Shown one piece after another: positions 17,155 to 24,880 of a stretch of 64,000 nt of DNA. A program made the translations under genes and the position numbers. How positions within the stretch are numbered: position 1 is the stretch's first letter; every line of letters starts with the position of its first letter. Origin of the DNA: Mangrovihabitans endophyticus (lineage in GTDB: Bacteria; Actinomycetota; Actinomycetes; Mycobacteriales; Micromonosporaceae); NCBI RefSeq assembly GCF_014646155.1, contig NZ_BMMX01000018.1, forward strand, positions 62,001-126,000, given 5' to 3'. The notes beneath the pieces were generated by a model, which did not search any database, was not told where the DNA came from, and worked only from the letters and a program-made list of their open reading frames with translations.

Positions 17155-17356
17155 AGTGATCCTCGGTGGACGGCTCAAACCGGACGTGTGCCCCGAGCAG
17201 ACCGCGACCGCATCGTGGACGGCTCGGCATGACCGTCACACCGTAGGGCGACCTCGGGCGGCCGAGTCGCACACACCGTCCGTCTCGCTTCCCGAGCGTC
17301 ACCGGCAGACGGCGGCGGGCATGTTCAGCCGCCGCGAGTGCCGTAGTCTCGCGATC

Positions 17357-18148
17357 ATGCCCGCTTCCGTACTGTCGCGTCCCGGCGCGGACCTGAGCTA
17401 CCACGAGACGGGTGCCGGGCCGTTGCTCGGCTACTCGCACGGCATCTTCTTCAGCTCCGCGACCGAGGACGCGATCGGCGTGTTTCCATGGTCCCAGCTC
17501 GCCGGCACGCGCCGCATCGTCCGGTACGACCAGCGGGCGCACGGCAGATCAACCGGACAACCGGATCCCGACGCGTACGTGTGGCCCAGCCTCGCCGGCG
17601 ACCTGCTCGCCATGGCCAATCACGTCGGCGGCGCCGAACCCCTCGACTGGGCGGGCTCGTCCATGGGCACGGCCAGCCTGTTGTGGGCAGCCACGCAGCG
17701 GCCCGCGCGGTTCCGCCGGCTGGTTCTGATCATTCCCCCGACCGTACGGGAGACTCGCGTCGCCGCGGCCCAGACGTACCGGGCCGGGGCGGACATGGTC
17801 CAGCGGCGGGGCAAGGCCGCGTGGATGGCGGCGGTGCGCGCCTTTCCCCCGCCGGCCGTCTTCGCCGACCTGCCGACGTGGAGGTTCGACGCGGACGTTC
17901 CGGAGGAGCTGCTGCCGGCGCTGTTGCGGGGCGCGGCAGCGAGTGATCTGCCGGACGACGACGCCCTGCGGGCGATCACCCAGCCGGTGCTGATCCTGGC
18001 GTGGGAGACCGACCCGGTGCATCCCGTGTCCAGCGCACGGTTGCTCGCCGACACCTTGCCCGACGCCCGGCTGCACGTCTCGGACACCGTGGCGGACATC
18101 CGCGCCTGGCCGAACCGCATCGAAAGCTTCCTGGCCGAGGCGCTCTGA
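17357..18148 (+). CDS. alpha/beta-hydrolase fold protein lacking the usual His
   Basis: A 263-residue cytoplasmic protein with the alpha/beta-hydrolase layout: oxyanion strand LLGYSHGIFF, IVRYDQRAHGRS, nucleophile elbow GSSMGT with Ser105, and the acid strand LILAWETDPVHPV. Where the family has GH before the last helix, this protein reads HVSDTVADIRAWPNRIESFL. There is no His in the catalytic place, only one at the start of that strand. It may be a member of a subfamily with altered chemistry or a non-catalytic one. Longer in-frame sequence to 17147 exists, but the ATG at 17357 fits the domain start. Confidence 0.82.
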   Translation: MPASVLSRPGADLSYHETGAGPLLGYSHGIFFSSATEDAIGVFPWSQLAGTRRIVRYDQRAHGRSTGQPDPDAYVWPSLAGDLLAMANHVGGAEPLDWAGSSMGTASLLWAATQRPARFRRLVLIIPPTVRETRVAAAQTYRAGADMVQRRGKAAWMAAVRAFPPPAVFADLPTWRFDADVPEELLPALLRGAAASDLPDDDALRAITQPVLILAWETDPVHPVSSARLLADTLPDARLHVSDTVADIRAWPNRIESFLAEAL

Positions 18149-18187
18149 TGGGCGGGCCGTCCCGCGGACCGATCTCGTCGGGGTGGC

Positions 18188-18748
18188 TCACCGCGGGTGC
18201 GAGGGCGCGGCGAGCCCGCCGCCGACGGCGTTGCGCAGCCGGATGCCGCTGAAGCCGAGGGTGCTCGCCGTCACCGCGCCCCAGAAGGGCCACAGGTCGG
18301 TCAGCACCCGCAACTGGATGCCCGCCTCGGCGTGCAACTCGAACAGATCGCCGACCGGCTCGGGCGGGCCGAGCGGCACCACCGGCACGGTCGCCACGCG
18401 GGCGTGCGCCACCGGGGCGCCGAACGGGCGGAACGGCTGCGCCGGGAGACGGTACGCGTACAGCCGTACCGTACGCATCGCGGCCAGCCAGCCGTATTCG
18501 ATCGCGTGCACGCGCTCGCCGCAGCCGGCTCCGACGATGCGCTCGCGGTCGGCCGGCGTGGTGTCCGGCCGGGTCCAGGCCATCGCGCGGGGGCACTGCC
18601 GGGGGAACCAGTAGTCGGGAGCGCGGCCGTGGTCGACCGCCCAGACGAACGCTTGCGGCTGCCGAGCAGTCGCCGCAACATGCGGCACGAACCGCGTGAT
18701 CGTCGGATCCTCGGAGAAATGCAGCACCTGTCCCGGCCCTGGACGCAT
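18188..18748 (-). CDS. DUF6886-like hypothetical protein
   Basis: A 186-residue soluble protein that starts VLHFSEDPTITRFVPHVA after a short leader and contains FVWAVDHGRAPDYWFPRQCPRAMAW. I recognise this as a conserved family of unknown function in bacteria (DUF6886 from memory, so the number needs checking). Conserved His, Asp and Trp residues in the first half hint at a small-molecule-binding beta fold. It converges on the hydrolase gene, with 39 bases between the stops. Confidence 0.75.
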   Translation of the reverse strand: MRPGPGQVLHFSEDPTITRFVPHVAATARQPQAFVWAVDHGRAPDYWFPRQCPRAMAWTRPDTTPADRERIVGAGCGERVHAIEYGWLAAMRTVRLYAYRLPAQPFRPFGAPVAHARVATVPVVPLGPPEPVGDLFELHAEAGIQLRVLTDLWPFWGAVTASTLGFSGIRLRNAVGGGLAAPSHPR

Positions 18749-19216
18749 GGTCTCGGGTATACCTCACGGCGGCCACCACCGCGACCGGATTTCGCCCCTC
18801 TCCCGCATTTCCGCGCGGTCGATCGCGATTCCGGGAACCCGTCGACGCGATCCTCGATCCCATCGACACTCTCCGCGCGGTCCGGCGCCGCCATTGACAC
18901 TTTCCGCATACTCGCCCGGCCACTTCTTGGCACGACTGCCAACGCATTTCCGCATACTCACCCGGCCACTTCTTGAACGGCCGCCGGGAGCAATTCCGTG
19001 CGAGCCCGAACCGCCGTTTCGCACCGTAGCTGCCGGTTCCCCCGCCCGGTCCCCGACCGTTTCGCGTCGCCGTCGGTGCACTTCCATGCGCCCCCGGCGC
19101 TGTCCGCCCGCCGTCGGCACTTCCCCACGCGGCCGACACTTCCCACGCGGCCGACACTCCCCGCCAGCCGTCGATGCCCTCCGCGAGGTCATTGGCTCCC
19201 CGCCAAGTCGTTGACC
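18749..19216. other. 468-bp gene-free region with short repeats
   Basis: No frame here has coding character: all six frames are Arg/Pro/Ser runs. The stretch holds two near-identical 29-bp copies of TTTCCGCATACTC-CCCGGCCACTTCTTG (18901-18929 and 18947-18975, period 46) and a triplicated ACTTCCCCACGCGGCCGAC-like motif around 19120-19165 (period about 18). It is upstream of the DUF6886-like gene and adjoins the repeat-rich gene region. Confidence 0.6.
18901..18975. repeat. two 29-bp direct repeats, period 46
   Basis: Positions 18901-18929 and 18947-18975 match except for one G/A difference. The 46-base period is not a codon multiple, which agrees with the region being non-coding. Confidence 0.8.
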
Positions 19217-20677
19217 CTATCCGCGAAGTCGTCGCCGCTCCTGCAGGTCACCGCCGCACCCGGCACGATCGTCACGCCCCGGCACGATCGTCGCCGCCCC
19301 CGCAACGTCGTCGCCGCACCCGGCACGATCGCCACCGCTCCCACAACGTCGTCGCCGCACCCGGCACGATCGTCGCCGCTCCCACAACGTCGTCGCCGCA
19401 CCCGGCGCGATCGTCGCCGCTCTCCCTGCGTTTCCGACGCCTTCAGCTCGGTGATCGGCACTCCATCTCTGTGGCGAAAGCAACCCGTCTCCCCGCCCGG
19501 AGGCGACGCCCCGCAAGCGGTGCCGCTCTCGCGGGCGACGTACCGCTTTCCGCCCCGGCAGCTCCGTCCCTTGCGGCGTTTTGCGGTCCTCCGCCGACGA
19601 CGTTGTCGTGCAAGCAGACCACCGCCGTCCTGCTGGCTCAACCCCGGCAACCACCGACCCGGCGGCTGGCGTGGAGGCCAGCAACCCGGCAACCGGCGAC
19701 CGGGCGGCCAGCAACCCGGCGGCTGGCGTGGCGGCCAGCAACCCGGCGACCGGGCGACCAGCAACCCGGCAACCACCGACCCGGCCAGCGACCCGGCGAC
19801 CAGCAACCCGGCGACCGGGCGGACACCGACCCGGCGACCAGCGACCCGGCGGCTGGTGTGGGAGCGGTCCCGTCCGGCTCGGGTGCCTGAGGTTCGCCGC
19901 TGTCCCGCTCCGCCGGCCTGGTCTCGTCAGGTTCGGAGCCGGACGAGACCTCGGCCACTTCGTACCCGCCGCAGCAGGCCCAGCAGACTCGTAGCCGGCC
20001 GCCTCAGGCCCAGCAGACTCGTACCCGGCCGCAGCAGGCCCAGCAGACTCCCGCCCGGCCACGTCGATCCTGGTCACCTCGAACCTGGCCTTCCCGGCCG
20101 CCACCACCGCAGGCTCGGCCACCGTTCGGGACCCGGCCACCTCAGACCTAGCTCGACCGGGTACCACCACCGCAGCCCCGGCCGCCCTCGACCCGACCGC
20201 GGCGGACACCGCCAGCACAGAACCGACCGGACCAGACGTAGCCGGACCAGACGTAGCCGGACCAGACAACGCCGACCCGGGCATGGCCGACCCGGGCATG
20301 GCCGACCCGGGAGCCACCGCCTCCGGCGTTGCCGGCGTGGCGGAGCAATCCGGCGGGTCATCCAACGCCGGACCGGCCGCCACGGTCCGCGTTGGCTCCG
20401 GCCGAAGAGCAGCGCCGGGCGGTGCCGACGACGGATCCGGCCCGGGCGAGCCGACCGCGGCCATCCTCGCGTTCCAGATTGCCATCAGCTCCGCGTCATC
20501 GGGCACATGACCGTACCGCCGACGCAACTTGCGGGCATGCCGCTGCGCCAGTCCCCATTCTCGATGCCGGGCATGCGCACGACGGAATTCCTCGGCCTCG
20601 GCAGAATAATTGCGGCGCTTCGTGCTATCACGCATCGTGGCCAGTTGGCCCGGGGTGAAAAGCTGTAGCTGCCGCAT
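19217..20677 (-). CDS. repeat-bearing hypothetical protein, probable internal frameshift
   Basis: The conserved part is the first 75 residues: MRQLQLFTPGQLATMRD then KRRNYSAEAEEFRRAHARHREWG and LRRRYGHVPDD in pieces, a basic helical module I associate with Micromonosporaceae hypotheticals. An Ala/Gly/Pro-rich tail follows with in-frame repeats of 5 residues (PGSAM) and 10 residues (GYESAGPAAA). At about 19967 one G is missing relative to the gene's own repeat units (compare 19961-19980 with 20020-20040). Restoring it gives a hydrophilic acidic frame (YEVAEVSSGSEPDE) that ends at 19638 instead of the Arg-rich frame that runs on to 19217 through 41-bp non-codon repeats. I start at the ATG at 20677; the frame to 20845 adds an implausible leader. 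Confidence 0.55.
   Translation of the reverse strand: MRQLQLFTPGQLATMRDSTKRRNYSAEAEEFRRAHARHREWGLAQRHARKLRRRYGHVPDDAELMAIWNARMAAVGSPGPDPSSAPPGAALRPEPTRTVAAGPALDDPPDCSATPATPEAVAPGSAMPGSAMPGSALSGPATSGPATSGPVGSVLAVSAAVGSRAAGAAVVVPGRARSEVAGSRTVAEPAVVAAGKARFEVTRIDVAGRESAGPAAAGYESAGPEAAGYESAGPAAAGTKWPRSRPAPNLTRPGRRSGTAANLRHPSRTGPLPHQPPGRWSPGRCPPGRRVAGRRVAGRVGGCRVAGRPVAGLLAATPAAGLLAARSPVAGLLASTPAAGSVVAGVEPAGRRWSACTTTSSAEDRKTPQGTELPGRKAVRRPRERHRLRGVASGRGDGLLSPQRWSADHRAEGVGNAGRAATIAPGAATTLWERRRSCRVRRRRCGSGGDRAGCGDDVAGAATIVPGRDDRAGCGGDLQERRRLRG
19281..19424. repeat. 41-bp tandem repeat
   Basis: Copies start at 19281, 19322, 19363 and 19404 (each GGC-CGATCG... with CCGCTCCCACAACGTCGTCG inside). The last copy is partial. 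The period is 41 bases, which is not a multiple of three. An additional GGCACGATCG occurs at 19262. Confidence 0.85.
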
Positions 20678-21243
20678 GCAGAAATTCTTCCACCCCACCA
20701 TCCGGCCCCACCACCATGTATTCGTCACGCTATTTCCGTGGATGAAAACTCCGACAGGTATCCAAAAGACGACGAAGAATCCACAAAGAAGGCCGACCGA
20801 AGAACGGCCATTTTCCGGTACGATGCGAGACGCAGAAGACCACACGGCCGCCCTTTACCGGTAGCGAACGCCACGCATGATGGCGGCGCAGCCGATGTCC
20901 TGGTGCGGTGGTTGGAGCGAATAATCGACGCGATGGATGGTGGTCGGTTGGGGTGCCACGCCGGGAGCGTCACGCCGGGAGTCACGAGAGCAGCGAGGCT
21001 GCACGCGCCCCGGAACCGGCGCTCAGGACCGGCACTCAGGACCGGCACTCAGGACCGGCACTCAGGATAAGCACCGGGACGTGCTCATGGCCGACGACTC
21101 ACGGCCGACCGAGGGGGACAGCCGCTCAGGAACGGCACCGGGACCGGCTCATGGCCGACGCCCAGGACCGGGTCTTTCCAGGCTTGTCGTGACGGCTTGA
21201 GCGCAGCAGCCATGCGGCGGGGACGATGTCCGACCAACGGTCC
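20678..21243. other. 566-bp gene-free region with a 13-bp repeat
   Basis: The first 200 bases are unusually AT-rich for this genome and are the likely promoter region of the minus-strand repeat-bearing gene. A plus-strand frame at 20738-21070 exists but changes from acidic to Arg/Gly-rich character without conserved pattern, and I do not call it. CTCAGGACCGGCA is repeated three times head to tail at 21022-21060 (period 13). The remaining sequence has no gene I can support. Confidence 0.5.
21022..21060. repeat. 13-bp tandem repeat, three copies
   Basis: CTCAGGACCGGCA occurs at 21022, 21035 and 21048 without interruption, then decays. Related CTCAGGAACGGCACCGGGAC follows further on (near 21125). 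Confidence 0.8.
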
Positions 21244-21462
21244 CTATGTCAGCTTCTGGAGGCGATCCCGCAGGGCTTGGTCCACTTGATACCGGGCGTA
21301 GCCGCGGAGGCGCTGCCTGAATTGCGCGTCCTGAATCGCTCGCCGTGCGGTCGACCTCAGGGTTTCACTGCCCGACGCCAGGGCGTCGTCTGCCTGCTGG
21401 AGCAGCGCGTCCACCTGGGCCATGTCGTAGCCCCGGAGTGCGATCATGAACGCTTCGGCCAT
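21244..21462 (-). CDS. small DivIVA-domain-like protein
   Basis: A 72-residue protein built around FMIALRGYDMAQVDALLQQAD, the membrane-contact and coiled-coil start of DivIVA-type proteins (GYD-x2-QVD-x-LL). The rest is helical with a second QVD (YARYQVDQALRD), so the domain may be used for multimerisation at curved membranes. I start at the ATG at 21462. The frame extends to a GTG at 21507, but that part overlaps tandem repeats and would add 15 Arg-rich residues. The size fits the small actinobacterial proteins annotated as DivIVA-domain. Confidence 0.65.
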   Translation of the reverse strand: MAEAFMIALRGYDMAQVDALLQQADDALASGSETLRSTARRAIQDAQFRQRLRGYARYQVDQALRDRLQKLT

Positions 21463-21494
21463 GCGTCGGATCGTATCGATGCGCCGCGACGGGG

Positions 21495-21616
21495 CGGGGA
21501 CGGCCAACGGAAGGCACCGCGACCGAGTGGGGACGGCGGAGACACCGCGGCCCGGCGGGGACGGCCAACGGAGACACCGCGACCGAGCCGGGGACGGCCA
21601 GCGGAAGCGCCGCGAC
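21495..21616. repeat. imperfect 30-bp tandem repeats
   Basis: About four degenerate copies of GCGGGGACGGCCAACGGAGA followed by CACCGCGACCGAG separate the DivIVA-like gene from the membrane-protein gene. The unit length varies from 27 to 34 bases, so the tract is not coding. Confidence 0.65.
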
Positions 21617-21618
21617 GC

Positions 21619-22566
21619 TCAGACGGTCACCGAGCCGGGCGGGGCGCCTGCCGCCAGGTTCGGTCGCTCGTTGGGATGTTCCGCGTAATGCTTGATCGCT
21701 TGGTAGGCGGGCCCCGCGTTCGCCCCGAGCCAATACGCTCGGATGACCATGAAGGGCAGGAACTGGGCGTCGGGGCTCAGCGCTCCGGCATGCCGACGTT
21801 CGCGCGTCTGCGCCGCCTGAGCCGCCGGAGCCGCCTGCGCCGTCGGAGCCGCCGGAGCCGTCGGCGACGTCTTGACCGTGATCCAGGGCGTCCGGCCCTG
21901 GCGGGCCAGCACCCCCACCACGGCCTCCCACGGCACGAAGTGCTCGATCGCCAGCGAGCGGTGGTAGATGCCGGTCGGGGTCAGCACCACCACGCCGGGC
22001 GCCAAGCGCAGCACCACGGTCAGGTACCACGCGATCAGCAGCCCACATCCCGCGAACACGGCCGCCATCACCCAGGCCGCCGCGGTGCCGACCCGGGCCA
22101 ACCCGATCATGAAGGCCGCGGCGAACACGACGCCGAATGCCAGGACCACGGTGAACCAGTAGTACGCCGAACGGGCGTACCGGAAAGCCATGCCGGCTTC
22201 CGGCTCGTCGATGAGCCCGGCGGACGGCACCCGCCGCCCAGCAGACGACGCCCCGGCAAAAACCGGCCCGGCGGACGGCGCGGACCAGCCGGCGGACGGC
22301 GCGGACCAGCCGGCGGACGGCGCGGACCAGCCGGCAGGCGGCGCCGGACGGCGCAGCGTGCTGAGGGCCAGGCCGGCGACGTGCCCGAACATCACCGTGG
22401 CCAGCAGGAGAACGATCGCCATCACGATGTCACCGGCGACCGCCGCGGCGACCGCGAGCACCGCGGTCAGCAGCGCGAGCAGGACGAACCCGACCACGGC
22501 GAGCACCCGGTCGGCGCTGCGGTGCGGCTGCGGCCACGCCGCGGGCGGCTCCTGGTCCGGCATCAT
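21619..22566 (-). CDS. hypothetical membrane protein with 7-residue repeats
   Basis: A 315-residue protein with two N-terminal membrane segments (about 22-45 and 48-70), a Pro/Ser/Ala linker that repeats AGWSAPS three times in frame (21-bp units near 22275-22335), two more segments (about 135-175), and a cytoplasmic end with GIYHRSLAIEHFVPWEAVVG, which looks like a bacterial PH-like beta domain. An Ala/Thr-rich tract (APAAPTAQAAPAAQ) is inserted later. I recognise no named family. Two ATG codons and a GTG lie in a row at the start; GAGG is six bases before the ATG at 22566. Its start is next to the methyltransferase stop (22570). Confidence 0.75.
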   Translation of the reverse strand: MMPDQEPPAAWPQPHRSADRVLAVVGFVLLALLTAVLAVAAAVAGDIVMAIVLLLATVMFGHVAGLALSTLRRPAPPAGWSAPSAGWSAPSAGWSAPSAGPVFAGASSAGRRVPSAGLIDEPEAGMAFRYARSAYYWFTVVLAFGVVFAAAFMIGLARVGTAAAWVMAAVFAGCGLLIAWYLTVVLRLAPGVVVLTPTGIYHRSLAIEHFVPWEAVVGVLARQGRTPWITVKTSPTAPAAPTAQAAPAAQAAQTRERRHAGALSPDAQFLPFMVIRAYWLGANAGPAYQAIKHYAEHPNERPNLAAGAPPGSVTV

Positions 22567-22569
22567 CAC

Positions 22570-23403
22570 CTACCTCGCTGGGTGCCCGTCCCGCTTCAGA
22601 GCGGTGAGGCCCCAAGTGACGTACGGCAATGTTAACGTGCCCTGCGGATCGCCCAGCGCCGCGCCGACCTCCGTGAGCACCTGCTGCGCCTGGCCGTCCG
22701 GCAGGGCGGTGAGCCCGCCCGAGGTTGCCATGATCTGCAGCAGTTCATCGTGGGTGCAGACGCGCGTCCAGTCGTACCGCCACACCTCGGCCGCGCCGAA
22801 ACCGCCCGCCGCGCGGATCCCGTCCGCGGCCTTGTCGTAGAGCGCCCGGTACGCCTCCAGCATCGAGCCGCCGGACCGGTCGCCGGGGGTGAGCGGCGAG
22901 TCCGGGGCGACCCGCCGGCCCGCCGCGGCGAGGGCCCGCGCCGCGGCGGGTGGGAGCTGGTAGATGCTGCCGAACGGGGCCAGCACGCCGCCCGGCCGTA
23001 ACACCCGCGCCGCCTTGGCCGCTCCCGCGACCGGGTCGATCCAGTGCCAGGCCGTTCCGCAGACGACCGCGTCGAACGTCCGTCCGGCCGGTTCCCACGT
23101 CTCGAAGGTGGCCACCTCCACCGGCAAGCCGGTGCCGCGCGCATGGTCGGCCATCCGCGGGTCGGGTTCGACGCCGAGCACCGTGGCGCCGACGGCGCGG
23201 AACTGGCGTCCCTCGATCCCGGTGCCACAGCCCACGTCGAGGAAGTCGCCGCCGGGGCTGGCCGCGACGATCCGCTTGATCATCGCCTCGGGGTAGGCGG
23301 GGCGGGCCCGGTCGTACTGGCGAGGGTCGGTCCCGAACGATTCCGCGATGTGCCGGTGCCGGTGCGGCTCCGGCCCGGAGCCGGCGGGCATTAGAGTGAC
23401 CAT
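22570..23403 (-). CDS. class I SAM-dependent methyltransferase
   Basis: A 277-residue methyltransferase. Its N-terminus reads FGTDPRQYDRARPAYP, typical of UbiE/BioC-like enzymes acting on small molecules. Motif I is FLDVGCGTGIEGRQF, motif II ends in LGVEPDPRM, and the post-I strand is FDAVVCGTAWHWIDP, followed by RVLRPGGVLAPFG. The acceptor is unknown. The ATG at 23403 lies inside a palindrome shared with the divergent TetR gene; an ATG at 23391 is an alternative. Divergence from TetR and the shared operator suggest that TetR represses this gene. Confidence 0.88.
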   Translation of the reverse strand: MVTLMPAGSGPEPHRHRHIAESFGTDPRQYDRARPAYPEAMIKRIVAASPGGDFLDVGCGTGIEGRQFRAVGATVLGVEPDPRMADHARGTGLPVEVATFETWEPAGRTFDAVVCGTAWHWIDPVAGAAKAARVLRPGGVLAPFGSIYQLPPAAARALAAAGRRVAPDSPLTPGDRSGGSMLEAYRALYDKAADGIRAAGGFGAAEVWRYDWTRVCTHDELLQIMATSGGLTALPDGQAQQVLTEVGAALGDPQGTLTLPYVTWGLTALKRDGHPAR

Positions 23404-23421
23404 GCGCCCACTCTAATGGGC
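23391..23421. promoter_or_regulatory. two overlapping palindromes, TetR operator candidate
   Basis: TTAGAGTG (23391-23398) and CACTCTAA (23409-23416) are a perfect 8-bp dyad, and GCCCA-6-TGGGC (23406-23421) overlaps it. They cover the start of the methyltransferase gene in the divergent gap to the TetR gene. A further half-site GCCCACTAG follows at 23427, continuing into the 20-bp repeats. Confidence 0.6.
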
Positions 23422-23435
23422 ACTCGCCCACTAGG

Positions 23436-23516
23436 ACAACCACGAGCTCACCAGAACAACCACGAGCCCACTAGAACAACCAGGACAACCACGGGCCCAC
23501 CAGGACAACCACGAGG
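23436..23516. repeat. 20-bp tandem repeat in the TetR leader
   Basis: ACAACCACGAGCYCACYAGA is repeated from 23436 (copies at 23436, 23456, a 9-bp stub at 23476, 23485, and a partial at 23505). The last unit supplies the GAGGAGG ribosome site of the TetR gene. Each copy contains GCCCAC, the half-site of the neighbouring palindrome. Confidence 0.8.
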
Positions 23517-23524
23517 AGGTCGGC

Positions 23525-24112
23525 TTGCCGACCGGTGTCGCGTTGCGAGACCCGCGCCAGCATCTGTTCGACGCCGCCGTGCGGGTGCTGATCCGGGCCG
23601 GGGCCACCGGGCTGACCAGCCGGGCCGTCACCGTCGAGGCGGGCGTCGCCAAGGGCGTCCTGCACCGGCACTTCGCCGACTTCGACGCCTTCCTCACCGA
23701 GCTCGTGCTGGACCGCATCGCCCGGGTCCACGCGCAGGCCGCCGACCTGCGGGACACCGCCGGGACCGGAGCCGTCGCGGACAACCTGACCCACGCCCTG
23801 GAGACCCTCTTCGAACCGGTGATGGTGGCCGTCGTGGTGCTCGTCATCGCGCGCGACGAGCTGCGTACGCGGCTGCGCGCCGCCGGCACCGCCCGGTTCC
23901 CGCTCGTGGGCGAGGGCACCGCCATGATCGCCGGGTATCTGAGCGCCGAGCGGGACCTCGGCCGGATCGCCGCCGGCGCCGACGTGGACACGCTCGCGCC
24001 CACCCTCATCGGCGCCACGCACCTGCTGTTCACCGGCGGGTCGGAGGAACCGCCGACGCGCGGCGCGGTCCACAAGGTCGTCGCCACGGTCCTGGCCGGC
24101 GTCCTGCGGTGA
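23525..24112 (+). CDS. TetR-family regulator with TTG start
   Basis: A 195-residue TetR regulator. The N-terminal helix-turn-helix is clear: LFDAAVRVLIRAGATGLTSRAV, then EAGVAKGVLHRHFADFDAFL (quoted in two parts). The C-terminal ligand domain has the RDELRTRLR and LVGEGTAMIAGYL helices of unknown specificity. The start is a TTG at 23525, six bases after GAGGAGG; no ATG or GTG is available in a suitable place. The leader carries the 20-bp repeats. The divergent methyltransferase is the likely target. Confidence 0.88.
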   Translation: MPTGVALRDPRQHLFDAAVRVLIRAGATGLTSRAVTVEAGVAKGVLHRHFADFDAFLTELVLDRIARVHAQAADLRDTAGTGAVADNLTHALETLFEPVMVAVVVLVIARDELRTRLRAAGTARFPLVGEGTAMIAGYLSAERDLGRIAAGADVDTLAPTLIGATHLLFTGGSEEPPTRGAVHKVVATVLAGVLR

Positions 24113-24168
24113 ACCGGCACCCGGCCGCCCGGCGAGCCGTCGCCCCGCCGACCAGGTGATCCGGCAGA

Positions 24169-24816
24169 ATGCGGCGGGTGCATGAGGATCTCGACACGTC
24201 GGTACTGAACGATCGCCAGCGTCGGATTCTCACCGTCATACAGAAGTGGGCGCTGCGGTACGGGTATTCGCCGTCCACCCGGGAGATCGCCGACGCGCTG
24301 CGGCTGGCCTCCACCTCCACCGTCAGCCGGCATCTGCGGCACCTGGAGGACCTCGGTTTCCTGCGCCGCGGCCGGGCCACCCGCCCCATCGACGTACGGA
24401 TGTTCCTGGCGCCGGCCGGGCCGGAACGCGACGCCGAGCCGGACACCATCGGCGTTCCGGTGCTCGGCGAGATCGCCGCCGGCACGCCGATCCCGGCGCA
24501 CGAGGCCACCGACGAGGTGCTCGCCCTCCCCCGCGACCTGGTCGGCAGGGGCACGCTGTTCGGGCTGCGGGTGCGCGGCGACTCCATGGTCGACGCGGCC
24601 ATCTGCGACGGCGACATCGTCGTGGTCAAGCAGCAGCCGGAGGCCTACAACGGCGACATCGTGGCCGCGATGATCGACGACGAGGCCACCGTCAAGGTCT
24701 TCCGCCGCCGCGGCGGGCACGTGATCCTGGAACCTCGCAACCCGGCCTACGCCGACATCGACGGCGACCACGCGGTCATCCTCGGCAAGGTGGTGTCGGT
24801 GCTGCGCCGCACCTGA
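24169..24816 (+). CDS. LexA-like repressor with S24 autoprotease
   Basis: A 215-residue LexA-family protein. The winged helix covers residues 12-75 (RQRRILTVIQKWALRYGYSP, STREIADALRLASTSTVSRHL). The S24 part keeps the Ala104-Gly105 cleavage bond (EIAAGTP), nucleophile Ser139 in GDSMVDAAICDGD and the Lys176 base in ATVKVFRR. It is therefore able to cleave itself in response to RecA. The DNA-recognition helix differs from canonical actinobacterial LexA (TSTVSRHL where LexA has SSVHHQL), so it is probably a second, paralogous LexA. I see no SOS box (GAAC-4-GTTC type) upstream. Starts: ATG at 24169 or GTG at 24178. Confidence 0.9.
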   Translation: MRRVHEDLDTSVLNDRQRRILTVIQKWALRYGYSPSTREIADALRLASTSTVSRHLRHLEDLGFLRRGRATRPIDVRMFLAPAGPERDAEPDTIGVPVLGEIAAGTPIPAHEATDEVLALPRDLVGRGTLFGLRVRGDSMVDAAICDGDIVVVKQQPEAYNGDIVAAMIDDEATVKVFRRRGGHVILEPRNPAYADIDGDHAVILGKVVSVLRRT

Positions 24817-24880
24817 TGCCACACTGTCCGCTGCGGACGTTCGCCACGACTCTTCCGGACGTTCCCGCGGGAGGAGAGAC

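Noticed and set aside
18998-20668. 556-codon plus-strand frame over the repeat-rich region
   Set aside because: It is Arg/Pro/Thr-rich, passes through 41-bp repeats out of codon phase, and the conserved protein segment is on the minus strand.
20738-21070. 110-codon plus-strand ORF with an acidic start
   Set aside because: Composition changes from acidic to Arg/Gly-rich, it runs into 13-bp repeats and has no conserved pattern or ribosome site.
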